A DNA stretch of 64,000 bases from Dipteris shenzhenensis (taxonomy: Eukaryota > Polypodiophyta > Polypodiopsida > Gleicheniales): NCBI GenBank assembly GCA_047967505.1, contig CM106539.1. One strand, written 5' to 3'. The notes beneath the pieces are model-generated. The model did no database searches, had not been told where the DNA came from, and worked only from the letters and a program-made list of their open reading frames with translations. Positions 46,901-57,539 of this stretch are shown here, one piece after another (the first letter of the stretch is position 1; each line of letters starts with the position of its first letter). A program made the translations under genes and the position numbers.

Positions 46901-49900
46901 GCCCCCAGGAGGAGGAGCCACACTCCCCCAAGAAGAACACAGGGAAAGGTAAAACCAAATACATGGTTGGGGGAAACACACAATTCAAGTGCCTGCCTTT
47001 CCGTACTATTCGTTCAATATCGTTTACCTCAAATACCCAAATTTTCAAAATATGTCCATGATCCAATCAGGACCACTGTAACATGAACAAGGTGGCACAA
47101 TTCGATGATCCTTAAATTTTAAAGCACACGAGCTTTTATATATATATCCACAAAAACAATAAATGCAACCCAGATAAAGGAAAAACAGTTACAAACATTG
47201 ACTACAAATCTCCTCATTGCATCTGAATTCTTGAAAACATCGATGAAACCATCATGACTGCAACATATACTAGTTTGTGACATTTTTTTAGCATGATTGA
47301 CGATAGATCCATCCAAGTGGACTTCAAAGTGATGCATAACTCTTAAAACTAAGAATCTCACATCCTGTAACGAAAACCGCATCGGCTGTAGCCCATACTT
47401 GCTCTAGATACATCTGGTTTTTTGTGCCGAAGAGGGAATGTTAAATGGTGCATAAGTATGTGCATATGACTTTGACATCTGTGAAATTGAGGTAAGAGAA
47501 GGCTGGGATCATCAAAGATGGAAAACTAGGGTAAAAATATATTACCTTTGTTTTCGCAGCAAGTTGATAGATTTTGGAGACTTCTGCCTGCTTGTGATGC
47601 TTTGGATATGCCACTTGACCATAGAGGTCATACTTATCTATCAACTTCAAAACCGTCATCAGGACAGCTGCATTGCCACCGGACATTTCATCTATGTCAT
47701 CCCGATTCCCCATTATGAGGGTCTGCACATCACATTCTTATTTTACTAGAGATTCACCTTCAGGTATGACAACTTGGAAATGCTCATTATCAAACCAGAA
47801 GTGCTTATTATCAAACCAGGTTGAGCTCATATTTCAGGCAAACACAAATTAATGCCTTGATACGACTGTCATACCAAATTTGCTAGGTCCCGAAGAGGTC
47901 GGCACTCCCCAAAGGCTTTCACCAATGTGGTGATATTTTTTTTTGGATCTGGACGAGCGAGTGCAAGGATCATTGGCTTTCGTGGATTCGTAAAAAAACG
48001 CATTATCTGGTAAAGCCAATATATTAAAGTTCTGGCAAAATTTGTTTGCTTCACACTTACAGTTGTCCTATTTGTTCGATCCGCCAATTGACAAATGAGG
48101 CATTAATCCCTATATATATAAACATATCCTACAATCACCTGACCTCAGTCCAGATTGGTGGGTCCTCTCGTGGAGATGTCGCATCCCCAACTGCATCTAC
48201 ATCACTGTCAGTTGCATCTCCACCATCTTGTTCAATGCATTCACTGAATTCCATTCCAGGGGGGATGACCTGTGAAAAGAAGCATTTTATTGACACTCCA
48301 AATAGGAACCCATCGTTCACTTTTGTGTGTTCTACGTGACAATAATGAATTCTTTGCTCAATATTTATAACTTTTCACTAGAAGCGGAATGTATATTCTT
48401 CAAGTCAGAAGAATTTAAACATACTTCAAGATCAACATAAGTGCGTCTCCAAGAAGGGGAAGTATAAGAAGATCAACATAAGTGGAGGAGAGGGTGAGGG
48501 AGAGGGAGAGGGAGAGAGAGAAAGAAAGAAAGAGAAGAAAGAAAGTTTATTAACATCTACGAAAGACCAAAGGGTCTATGAGACTGAAAAGAAAACAGAT
48601 GCAATGAAACCTAAGGGTGGAGAGGGGGAGAGAGAGAGAGAGGAAGATGAAGATGCCCTTGTGTGTATGTGCATGTGCACAAGAGAAAGAAAGAAAGAAT
48701 ATTGGCATTTTCAGGAGGCCTCACGGTGCGGGGGGGCACATAAGAGAGAGAGAGGATGGCGAGGATGATGATGAACATGATGATAATTAGTTTTCATTCC
48801 ATACAGAAAAGGCGAGGCTGAGATGTTGTTGATTAGTTAGCATTGTCCATGAAGAAGAAAATTGGTCAAGGGAAACATTGATGTGGCAAGATGCAAAATT
48901 AAGAAAATAAGTCTCACCAGGGTGACTTAAAGACTATTTTCTCCTGGTTCTAAGACTCAGAGAGGAGGAGATTACACACCACCATGCGAGGGAAGAAGTG
49001 ACCCTGACAGCCAATGCCGTGTTTAGCCCGTGCCCTGAGGATTCTTTCAAGCTTCACATCAAAGCCATCATAAAGACCCCACTGCTCCTCAATTTCTTGC
49101 TTCGTACTGGTAATCACGAGCTCGGACGCATCAAGAGACAACTCCTCCGCTTCTATGCGGCGCATTATCTTGTACATAGAATTGATGTCTTCTTTGGATT
49201 GACGACCCTGTTTAAGGAGTTGTTCCAACTTATTCCTTCCCAGAGAATGTCCAGTTAAAACCATGGGAACATTTAAAGCACCAGACAAAAAGGATGCAGC
49301 GTCTCCAGCATCTGCGTAATGTCCATGAATTACATGTGGCCAGACGAGATCTCCGCCGGCAACCTGCTCTCCTAAAGCTTTTGCCATATTTAACACATGA
49401 GCGAGAGCTCCATCAACAAATTCCTGAATGTGGGGCCACAGCTTCTCCTTAGGAAGGTACTTGTCTCTTGGACCACAAGGAATCCGCACTATATAGGCTC
49501 CACTGCTCTCTCCAAGCTCTTGTCCTTCATGATCATTATGTTTAAAGGTAAGCATCTCCGTAGGCTCACCATAACTCCAATCGACCTCAGGGGAACATAT
49601 TTGTCGGGTCAGTAAATCAACTCTATAAACTTGCGGCATCAGAGCCAGCGCCCTGGCTAACTCCACCACATATTTCACCTGTTTCCTTCTGAATTAGTAT
49701 GCAGTGTGGCGCACATCATAGCTGAGTCCTAATGACCACCTAACTAAGATTTCTTGAGCCACGCATATTAACTGCAATCAAATGGCCCTAAGACTGAGTC
49801 AGCATTGAAGCCCACAGTTTACAGGGACATAAATTAATGCACACCTGACCACCTGTGTCCGAGTCCCGACCAAGCTCCATATTGTCACCTCGTACAAGTC

Positions 49901-51295
49901 CATGCAAGCTGAAAGTGCAACAGGTGAGATGGCAGTTTATGAAAGCACATGCACAATTATTATAACAAGTCCACAGGAACTGCGTTGAAAGAAGATCTTC
50001 ACTAGCATAAGGAAAGAGATGAAGAGATGAACACAAGCATTGTAGATGAGCTGATTGTAAAGCCTCACTACTAAATGGATTTTGATGCATTCGATTACCC
50101 TTTAACCTTTTTCTGTATGCAACCGCCCAACTTATAAACCCCCAGGTTCACCTCTCCCTTCCCTTCATTTCTTCTCACAGTCGTAGAGATATCGGAGCGA
50201 TGAACGGGATAAGCCCCTCAAACGAGGCTTGCAGCTTCACTTGTCGGAGCTAGCGCGACATTTCAACACCTAACTCCAGTGGCAAAAAACGACGGGAGTT
50301 AGAAAATTATGAATGCACCTTATCAGGACGACATATAATCGCTTGTCTTTGTGCTGTTCCGCCCATGCTGTCACCAAGTCAACAGAACTAATTCTGGGCA
50401 TTCTGCTGCCAGAAGTAGCGATTCCACTCTGATTGTGGGCATACTGTTTCTCTCCCTCAGAAAAGTCATCGGACATGTCCTCTGCTGCGTCCTTACGGGC
50501 TTCTTCTCGCTCGATGCGACGCTTGGCAAGGCGCTGTGCATCCTCCCACTCGATCTGCAAATAGGACATCAGTAAACTTCTCTTCGTTCCTTCAAAATCG
50601 TATCAAGATAAAAAGTCTTTGGAAAGGCGTTCGACTTCCGAATTCAGAAAACGAAGACGCCTGGGCGATGCACGGATCAGCGAGAGGTCCCGCAACTAGG
50701 ATCAAGTTCCGATCCTCAAACATTTTGGGATGCAAAACAGGCACGGTTAGAATTGCACGTCCCTAACTCGATCCGCTCGGTACGATTCAAAATTTCTCTT
50801 AAAGCCTAGTATTCTCGGCATTCCAAGTCGTATAATCTCGTATTAAAGCTTCTGGAAAGGCCACGCTCTACCTGTTTTTTCTTTCGTGCAAGATGCCATA
50901 TTCGCCAGCACATGTTCTCTAGCCTGGTGTTCCTTTCATGGGTATTTTTCGTCGCAGTTGCCTGCACTCACTCAGATACACAGAGTTTCTTACTAAACAG
51001 TTGATCGGAATGAGGAGATTCAGTTGGTTTGATCGATCAAAGAAACACCGCAATCCCCTTGGAAAGATCCAAAAGAAACTAGAAATACGGCAACAAATTC
51101 CACCTTCAACCAAGAGCGGTGGATGTCACTCTCGTCAAAACTGCCAACAACCTCCTCCACGAAGTACTTGGTGGGGTTGAAGATGCCACTTTCAGCAATG
51201 GGAGCAGGGATAGCGGAGCGATGGTGAGGCTCGGAAGAGGATCCAACATCGAGGATGGCCTCGAGGTAGCCATTGATCCAGTCGTTACCAGCCAT
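43916..51295 (-). CDS. SPS: sucrose-phosphate synthase, 13 exons, intact
   Basis: Transfers glucose from UDP-glucose to fructose 6-phosphate to make sucrose 6-phosphate, the committed step of cytosolic sucrose synthesis. Exons, all GT-AG: 51104-51295, 50872-50961, 50319-50554, 49845-49908, 48980-49678, 48144-48269, 47875-48006, 47546-47722, 46582-46635, 46369-46431, 45303-46226, 44632-44759, 43916-44186. The sum is 3,156 bp, 1051 codons plus TAG, the usual family length. The start [18 protein letters not shown] is the conserved N-terminus. Residues about 165-670 are the GT-B glycosyltransferase, with [31 protein letters not shown] and the E-x7-E region in EPFGLTLIE. Residues about 765-1040 are the phosphatase-like domain. 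No broken exon was seen. Identification is based on remembered family sequence; borders were read by eye. Confidence 0.97.
45229..45243. repeat. (CA)n run in SPS intron 11
   Basis: Short CA run about 60 bp inside the intron beyond the exon 11 donor at 45302. Confidence 0.85.
45303..46226 (-). other. SPS: SPS exon 11, end of transferase, linker and start of phosphatase-like domain
   Basis: 308 codons. Begins [20 protein letters not shown], passes [15 protein letters not shown], then an acidic low-complexity linker ([20 protein letters not shown]), then [16 protein letters not shown]. True sucrose phosphatases have a DxD nucleophile motif here; this protein has VDCYE, so the domain is expected to be catalytically inactive and perhaps to bind the phosphatase partner, as in other plant SPS proteins. 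Confidence 0.85.
48480..48760. repeat. purine-rich simple repeats in SPS intron 5
   Basis: Mixed GA, GAAA and GGGAGA runs inside the intron between exons 5 and 6 (48270-48979). They do not touch the splice sites. Confidence 0.8.
48980..49678 (-). other. SPS: SPS exon 5, main substrate-binding exon
   Basis: Encodes [20 protein letters not shown] through [19 protein letters not shown] and [18 protein letters not shown] to the exon end. It holds much of the N-lobe of the glycosyltransferase. It also holds the 14-3-3 site region, here [16 protein letters not shown] where the family usually has a Ser at the Cys position (about residue 222), with a Ser one residue later. Confidence 0.85.
50319..50554 (-). 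other. SPS: SPS exon 3 with the light/dark phosphorylation site
   Basis: Contains [14 protein letters not shown]. The second Ser of RISS (about residue 151) corresponds to the Ser phosphorylated in spinach SPS (Ser158), which lowers activity in the dark. The site is conserved here, so that control is expected to operate. Confidence 0.8.
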
Positions 51296-51560
51296 GAAGA
51301 AACAAGAAGGTGAAGAAACAAAAGGCGGGAATGCAAAAGGAAGAGGAAGGATCAATGGAGGATGCAGAAGAAGAGAAGTTCTTGTTGAGCAACAAGAAGA
51401 AGAAGAAGAGACACCACGCCGAAAGTCTCGGAGTATTGTCTACATTTTCATTCTCTTCTATCCTTTTCTCTATTCTCTATATCTATCTATCTATTCTCTA
51501 TTCTCTATTCTCTATTCTCGATTCTCTATTATTATGTATTCCCCACGGAGGAGGACACTT
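51296..51560 (-). promoter_or_regulatory. SPS: SPS 5' flank with GAGAATA repeats
   Basis: Upstream of the SPS ATG the minus strand carries GA-rich leader-like text and a GAATAGA tandem run (about 51470-51535), 180-240 bp before the ATG. No convincing TATA box was identified. Such GA-rich stretches are common in plant promoters and leaders; function here is inference. Confidence 0.4.
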
Positions 51561-52020
51561 GGCAGCTCCGAGAGCAATGTCCACACTTTTTGGGCATTTG
51601 AGTAGACGTTTCAACTTCTTCATCCGTTGTGTTCCAATAGGGAACCCACTTGCTAGAAAATGGTGCATCAGTATGGGGGGAAGTGGGGGCGTGGTGAAAG
51701 GAGAGAACCACGTGTGTCCATGCATCCCAAAAAAGCACCTCTGCATGCAGTCGAAGGTCATTCATGGGCATTTAATTTCCTACGATGATGGATCTATGAA
51801 AGCAGCGAATCGAGCGCCCACGATGGCTTCTGGCTTTGGATATGGAGGTCGCAATCGATGATGAAGGGGAAGAGGGTCCATGGGAAGTTGCTTGACGATG
51901 AAGAAGGCAATCAAGACAAGTGGGAATGGGGACCTTCATAAGCTAACTGCGAAGATGGTGGACAGGCTCCTAGCGCATAATGAGGACTAGTTCCAGAAGG
52001 CCAACAACAAATAGCTAAGA
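51561..52020. other. unassigned sequence between SPS and a LINE fragment
   Basis: No domain recognised. The right half may be LINE-derived because the clear LINE block begins at 52021 without a visible border. Confidence 0.4.
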
Positions 52021-52590
52021 ATGGATCTGGAGAGGGGAAGAGTAGAAAGGGCCTGGAAAGCTACCCCCTTTAGCAAGGTGAACTTTTTTATGTGGAGAAT
52101 TGTTGGTGGCCACTTCCCGGTTGGCAGCCATGTTCCTTGGCTACAGGTGGATGATAGATGTAAGTTCTGTAGATCCTCTGCTGAAACCATTACACACCTA
52201 TTTTGGGGGTGCCCGTGCGTGCGGGATGTGTGGAGCATCGTTCGAACACTATGTGCTAAGACGTTGGGCTTGGTTATCCAAGGGGGCTGCTATGCATGGC
52301 GCTGATCAAGGAGCGAATAGAACTGAACTATCGAACATTATCAGATACATGATATTACATAGGATCTGGGTAGTTAGATACGAGGCTTCAGTTAGTAGGA
52401 ATGCTATTTTTTCCCTGTCTTGTAAGTAGGCAGTCTTGGAAGCTGCTATCCAGGTTAGATGGCTAGTGGCCAGTTGGCCGAATGAGGCTGGCAGAGCTCG
52501 TTTGCAGAGCATTTTGTATGAAACGTCTTTTGGTGGATTTTGAGTAATATATGAGTAGACCTCTTCAATATTTATTTATTTATTTATTTT
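52021..52590 (+). pseudogene. LINE ORF2 C-terminus (zf-RVT) and 3' end
   Basis: Reads RAWKATPFSKVNFFMWRIVG, then VDDRCKFCRSSAETITHLFW and GCPCVRDVW, a textbook C-x2-C ... HLF ... C ... VW zinc-binding region from the end of a plant LINE protein. A frame change near 52290 leads to RIWVVRYEASVSRNAIF, with a TAG after SCK, then QVRWLVASWPNEAG. An (ATTT)n run at about 52570-52590 may be the 3' tail. Upstream parts of the LINE are absent, as in 5'-truncated insertions. Confidence 0.88.
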
Positions 52591-52689
52591 TAATCAAGAT
52601 GATGGGGGACAGGGGGCAATCGGATTCGAAGAGTGAGTCTTAGGTGTTTTGATGCCACGGCGGTTTTATCGTTGTTTTGATGTTGTTTG

Positions 52690-53384
52690 TATCTTGTAGG
52701 ATGAAGAGGAAACGGGGGGGGCTGCGAAAAATGCAAAGAAGAAGGCAAGTCCTAAAGTGCTCGAGCTAAGTATTATGATCAGAGTGGGAGGTGGAGATGT
52801 GGACGTCACACGTTTGCTTCCAAAGATCCAAAGTTTCTTGGACAAGGCATGCATATCTGGCTTTTACACTGTGGAGAGGGGAGGCGCATTGTATCATCTT
52901 GCGGATTAGCGCTCGTAGCATACAAGTAGTGAACAGAGTGAATCAGAAATACCGCGGACGGGATAAGAACCAACAGCTTGGTGGATTGATTATGTGTCGC
53001 TCGCTAAAGTAATGCAACTTGCATACGTACCAAGGTATGTTGGTGGGGTATTGTATGAAAGATTTTGGTGAGACTCATTTCAAAAGCGTGTGTAAAAATG
53101 TGAATTCGGAAGAGTTGCAAGCTAGAGTAGAGCTATACATACGTTATGGAGTGGATGAAATGAAGAATGGAGTGTGTCTGAGCAACGCTAACATATTCGA
53201 TCAATCTTTTATGTTTTGGAAGTTTAAGTGGGCTATAGGTATGCAACGACGCTTAGAAAATGTCTTTTGAAAATGTTGCAAAGTCGATTATCCCTCAGCA
53301 TCGTGGGTCATTCCATATCAAGGAAAAGGAATGGATATTACACAAGCGCAATGCTTGTGGAAATCAATGATGGCGCCATATGCA
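52690..53384 (+). pseudogene. decayed coding-like region of unknown family, split by the Copia insertion
   Basis: Several consecutive stretches read as protein: IQSFLDKACISGFYTVERGG then ALYHL (about 52815-52890), then in another frame GGLIMCRSLK, and GMLVGYCMKDFGETHF (53034-53081) followed by CLSNANIFDQSFMFWKFKW. TAG and TAA stops and one or two frameshifts interrupt it. The sequence runs up to the Copia target site, and a frame of this region resumes at 59044. I cannot name the family. GYCMKD, with a Tyr-x-x-Lys arrangement, and the earlier VERGG-x-x-YHL spacing recall rolling-circle replication (HUH) proteins, but this is a weak resemblance. Confidence 0.4.
53380..53384. repeat. target site duplication ATGCA (left)
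   Basis: ATGCA directly before the LTR at 53385; the same five bases follow the other LTR at 59044-59048. Confidence 0.93.
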
Positions 53385-53737
53385 TGTGAAGATAGTGGGA
53401 GAGAAGGAAGGAGTCTCACTTGCGGCTTTCTCACATACACAATGGGGGAATACACACAAAAGGTGGAGGCTGAAAACAGTTTTCCTCTTCTTAGTTGTGA
53501 AAGCCAAAAGAACTCTAGTACAAAGAAATAGAAGAACCCTATATGTGGGTCTCAAACCAAAGTCAGCTAACTAAGGTGGCATACTAACTGAGCCACGAAC
53601 TAGAGTACATAAGGATAGCTGTCATCCAACTATTATTCATGGGCGGTGTACCAACCGCATCTGCAGCTAACAAGTCGGTGACATAAATGCACAACGGTCA
53701 CCCTGGCATATCACGAGTGGAACTCGATATCTCAACA
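53385..53737 (-). repeat. 3' LTR of Copia element 2
   Basis: 353 bp; on the minus strand starts TGTTGAGATATC and ends CTATCTTCACA. Open frames over it (for example 53331-53531) are only LTR translations. Confidence 0.95.
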
Positions 53738-53747
53738 CTCCCCCTCG
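53738..53747 (-). other. polypurine tract of Copia element 2
   Basis: Minus-strand GAGGGGGAG directly before the 3' LTR. The pol frame reads through it (SSRGSVEIS) and ends in the LTR. Confidence 0.85.
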
Positions 53748-54300
53748 AGCTCAATCCCAATTCCTGCACACCAAGCAGGTCTCTGAACTTGCACAGCTTC
53801 TTTACGCCCAATGCCTTCGTGAATATGTCAACTACCTGATCCTCTATGCTGACATAAACTAGATCAATAAGACCTAGTAAAACCTTCTCCCGCACATAGT
53901 GATAATGCACCTCAATGTGCTTCGTTCTAGCATGATAGACTGGGTTATTTGCCAAGTGCATACTGCTCATGTTGTCACAATAAATGACAAATGGCCCATC
54001 TGTAGACTGCTGATGCATATCATATAGTAGATTATGCAACCAAGCTACCTCACATGCAGCCATTGCTGCACCCCTGTACTTAGCCTCTGTGCTCGACAAG
54101 GCAACTGTAGGCTGTTTCTTGCTGTTCCAAGTGACTGCAGCACTCCCAAAAGAGAACACATATCCACTAGTAGATCGTCTATCAAAAATACTACCAGCCC
54201 AATCAGCATCAGTATATCCATGCAACTGTATCTGAACCCTAGTCTCATAAAATAGTCCATATTGCAATGTGGACTTCACATACTTGAGTATGCGTCTAGC
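53740..54300 (-). pseudogene. RNase H and C-terminus of Copia element 2
   Basis: GYTDADWAGSIFDRRSTSGY, VALSSTEAKYRGAAMAACEV, VIYCDNMSSMHLANNPVYH, ARTKHIEVHYHYVREKVLLG and VVDIFTKAL. The block is free of stops until the terminal TGA. It would degrade the RNA strand during DNA synthesis. Confidence 0.93.
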
Positions 54301-54479
54301 CGCATCCAAATGCGGTTTCCTTGGAGCCTGCATAAACTGACTTACCAATCTAACAACATAGCTCAAATCTGGCCTGGTAATAGTCATATAAATCAAACTT
54401 CCTACTATGCGTCTGTACATAGTAGGGTCTTCCAAAAGCTCACCTGCATCTGCGCTCAGCTTCACATTCTGCTCCAAAG

Positions 54480-55290
54480 GAACTGAAATAGGCTTACAGC
54501 CTGTCATTCCATATTTGGACAGCATGTCCAATCCATACTGCCTCTGCAAGAGCCGTATCCCACTTGGTGATCTAATCACCTCAATGCCCAAGAAATAACG
54601 CAGCTCTCCCAAATCCTTCATCTCAAACTTCTACTTCAATAGCATTTTCACATGAAGGATATCTTCATCATTATCACCTGTGATGATCAAATCATCAACA
54701 TAAATGACAAGCAGCATAATAATTTTCTCTGTTTTTCTCACATAAAGTGAGAAATCTGCCTTGGATTTCTAAAAGTCAATAGTGACAAGATACTGTCCTA
54801 TCTTGTCAGACCATGCTCTAGGTGCTTGCTTCAAGCCATACAAGGCTTTCTTCAACCTGCAAACAAACTCAGGATGAACAACATGAACATAACCTGGTGG
54901 CTGCTCCATAAAGACCTCTTCTTGCAAATCACCATGCAAGAAGGCATTCTTTACATCCATCCGATGTAAAGACCATCCCTTTGATGTAGCCATAGCAATG
55001 ACTGCTCTTACGGTTGCCATCCTTGCAACCGGACTGAATGTTTCTTCATAATCAATGCCATATGTCTATGCATACCCCTTGACAACTAATCTTGCCTTGT
55101 ATCTGTTCAGAGAACCATCTGCATTGTGCTTCAGCTTATAAACCCACTTACAGCCAATTGCATTCTTGTCTTTAGGCAAAGGCACCAATTCCCATGTAGC
55201 ATTTGCTTCCAAGGCATCCATTTCTTCATCCATGGCTTTCTCCCATTTTTCTTTTCCCATGGCTTGCTCAAAAGAAGTGGGTTCTGGTTC
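54480..55290 (-). pseudogene. reverse transcriptase of Copia element 2
   Basis: [71 protein letters not shown] and the catalytic YVDD (codons at 54691-54702). TAG stops at 55291, 55066, 54769 and 54631. KFEMKDLGELRYFLGIEV follows. It would copy element RNA to DNA. Confidence 0.93.
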
Positions 55291-55764
55291 CTATATCACT
55301 TTGACCATATAGGCATAGTGAATGGCTGTAAATCCATCATATTTCAGCCTATCCACAGGATACCTAGCTCTGGTAGACCTGCGCAAAATAGGCTCACTTC
55401 CAGGTGCTCTCAAAACATCCCTGGTCTTCCTTACTCCAGGTGTAACAACAGAAGGAATACCCAACTCATCATCAATGCTCTGTTCTGAGCCACTGGATTC
55501 ACCATCCACATAAGAGTGACCTGCATTCACATCAAACATGGACTGATCTACCTTCTCTTTTCCTTTTTGTGATACCTGCATACCACTATCTGCATTGCTT
55601 TGAGGAGATTCTCCTGATCTCAATCTGCCTGTCCATGGCAAAGTATGTGAACCACTGCTAGAGGACACTACAGGTCCACTAATATTTTGTGATTGCTGCT
55701 GTGAATTCTATGTAGCATTACCATTTTGTGCATCTACATCATCAATCACATTTACTGGTTTATA

Positions 55765-56682
55765 CTAGCTGCTCATCTCATCAAAAACAACATCTTTGCT
55801 CACTGTAAACTTATGAGTAGAAGGGTTATAGCATCTATACCCTTTCTGCTGCAGAGAATAACCAATAAAGATGCACTTCTCAGCTTTTGGATCCAACTTG
55901 GACCTCAACTCATCTGGCACATGAACATAGGCAATGCAACCAAAAATTTTCAAATGAGAAATATCTGGTTTCCTACCAGTATACATCTCCTCTGGCGTCA
56001 TGCCATGTATTGTTGCAGTGGGAGTCCTGTTCATTATGTAAACTACTGTAGCAACTACTTCAGCCCAATAATAGTCTGGTAGGTATTTTTCATTTAGCAT
56101 GGCCCGAGATACCTCTCCAATATGCCTGTTTTTCCTTTCTGCAAGTCCACTTTGCTGTGGGGTATGACTGCATGAATATTGCTGCCTTATGCCATGCTCC
56201 TGCAGGAACCTTGCAAACTCATTTGAGAGGTACTCTCCCACTCCATCTGAACTTAGGCATTTTATTTGCAGGCCTGTTTCTTTTTCAACCATAGCTTTAA
56301 AAGCTTTGAAATGCCCAAACACTTCACTTTTCTTTCTCATAAAATACACCCAAACTTTTCTGCTGTAGTCATCAATAAAAGTGACAAAATAATGATAGCC
56401 TCCAATAGATGCAGCTTTAGTACTCCACAATAAAACTTTTCTGCTGTAGTCATCAATAAAAGTGACAAAATAATGATAGCCTCCAATAGATGCAGCTTTA
56501 GTACTCCACACATCAGAGTGGATTAATTCCAATGGCTTCTTACTCTCTTGAACATGTCTAGGAAATGGTTTCCTTGCCTATTTCCCAAATTGACAGGTTT
56601 CACATACCTTATGCATTTCTGCAACCTTGAATTTAGGCAATCCTACAACAATATTTTGGGCCTGCATTGATTTAGGTTGCTA
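55765..56682 (-). pseudogene. integrase of Copia element 2, with an 81 bp in-frame duplication
   Basis: Blocks in order: WHKHIGHVNV (His pair), HKVCETCQFGK (Cys pair), ELIHSDVW (first catalytic Asp), FVTFIDDYSRK, CLSSDGVGEYLS (second Asp), GLAERKNRHIGEVSRAML (catalytic Glu). The segment WSTKAASIGGYHYFVTF to DDYSRKVLL (27 residues) occurs twice in tandem (units starting about 56352 and 56433 on the plus strand). The duplication lies between the first and second catalytic Asp and would distort the fold. TAG stops lie at 56680, 56578 and 55765. Confidence 0.92.
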
Positions 56683-57130
56683 TACATTAACATGACCAAT
56701 GTGTTTATGCCAGATATCAATATCTGCAACTACACCAATCCCATGTGCAAACATTGTTGCACTCAATTCAAGCATATCCGCATCCAACGTAAACATCCTG
56801 CCCTTCTTTCTTCCTTTTGCTATCAAGCAACTGTTATTTTTCATGTCCTCAACAAAGCATTCATGAGGATTAAATATGACCTGCAATCCCTGCTCAACCA
56901 TTTGACCAACAGAAACCAGGTTCTTGGTGATATTCGGGACATGAAATACATCAGACAGGTATTTCTTTTTCCCATCCTGCATAGACAAAGGAATTTTACC
57001 AATCTGCACAATAGGATGTGCAATATCATCACCAGTCTCCACAAATCCTGGTCTTTCCATTTTCCTTACATCCTGCATCCGTTCTGCATGACCTGTCATG
57101 TGGTTTGACGCACCTGAGTCAACATACCAC
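56683..57130 (-). pseudogene. aspartic protease of Copia element 2
   Basis: VWYVDSGASNHMTGH carries the intact catalytic Asp in a DSGAS active site, unlike element 1. It continues with VFHVPNITKNLVSVGQM, ending at the TAG (56680) just after the GHVNV block. Confidence 0.9.
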
Positions 57131-57229
57131 ACATCATTGCTTTCTTCTGCACTTGTCACAGAATTGGTCATGCGCTGCACCATAAACAGATGCTCATTTC
57201 TGTCATCACCCTGTCTACTAGAAGATGCA

Positions 57230-57510
57230 TAATTCCCTTGCTGCAATTTTCCATTCATGATGTCATTCTGCTTTTTATAGCAGTCTTTAGCCATATGACC
57301 CATTTTACCACAGTAGTAGCATTCAACATTGCTGTTTGCATTTTGGCCTCTCTGCCATCCACCACGACCTCTTTGGCTCCCCCTGCCTCTTGAGTTACCA
57401 CGTCCTCCTCCATAGGACTGGTTTTCTTGAGTTTGCTGCATATTCTCATTTCTACCACGGCCTCCAGACCGGCCTGCTCTACCTCTGCCTCTACCTCTTC
57501 CAACATTTGA
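57230..57510 (-). other. RGG-rich segment and CCHC knuckle of element 2 Gag
   Basis: An Arg-Gly-rich stretch (GRGRGRGRAGRSGGRGR and GRGNSRGRGSQRGRGG) is followed by CYYCGKMGHMAKDC, an exact CX2CX4HX4C knuckle for RNA binding. Confidence 0.93.
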
Positions 57511-57539
57511 GTAGAAGATAGTTTCTTTTAAAGTTCCTC

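Noticed and set aside
53331-53574. Open frames over the LTR (also 58478-58880 and 59004-59615)
   Set aside because: The same peptides appear in both LTRs because the LTRs are copies; they are LTR translations, not genes.
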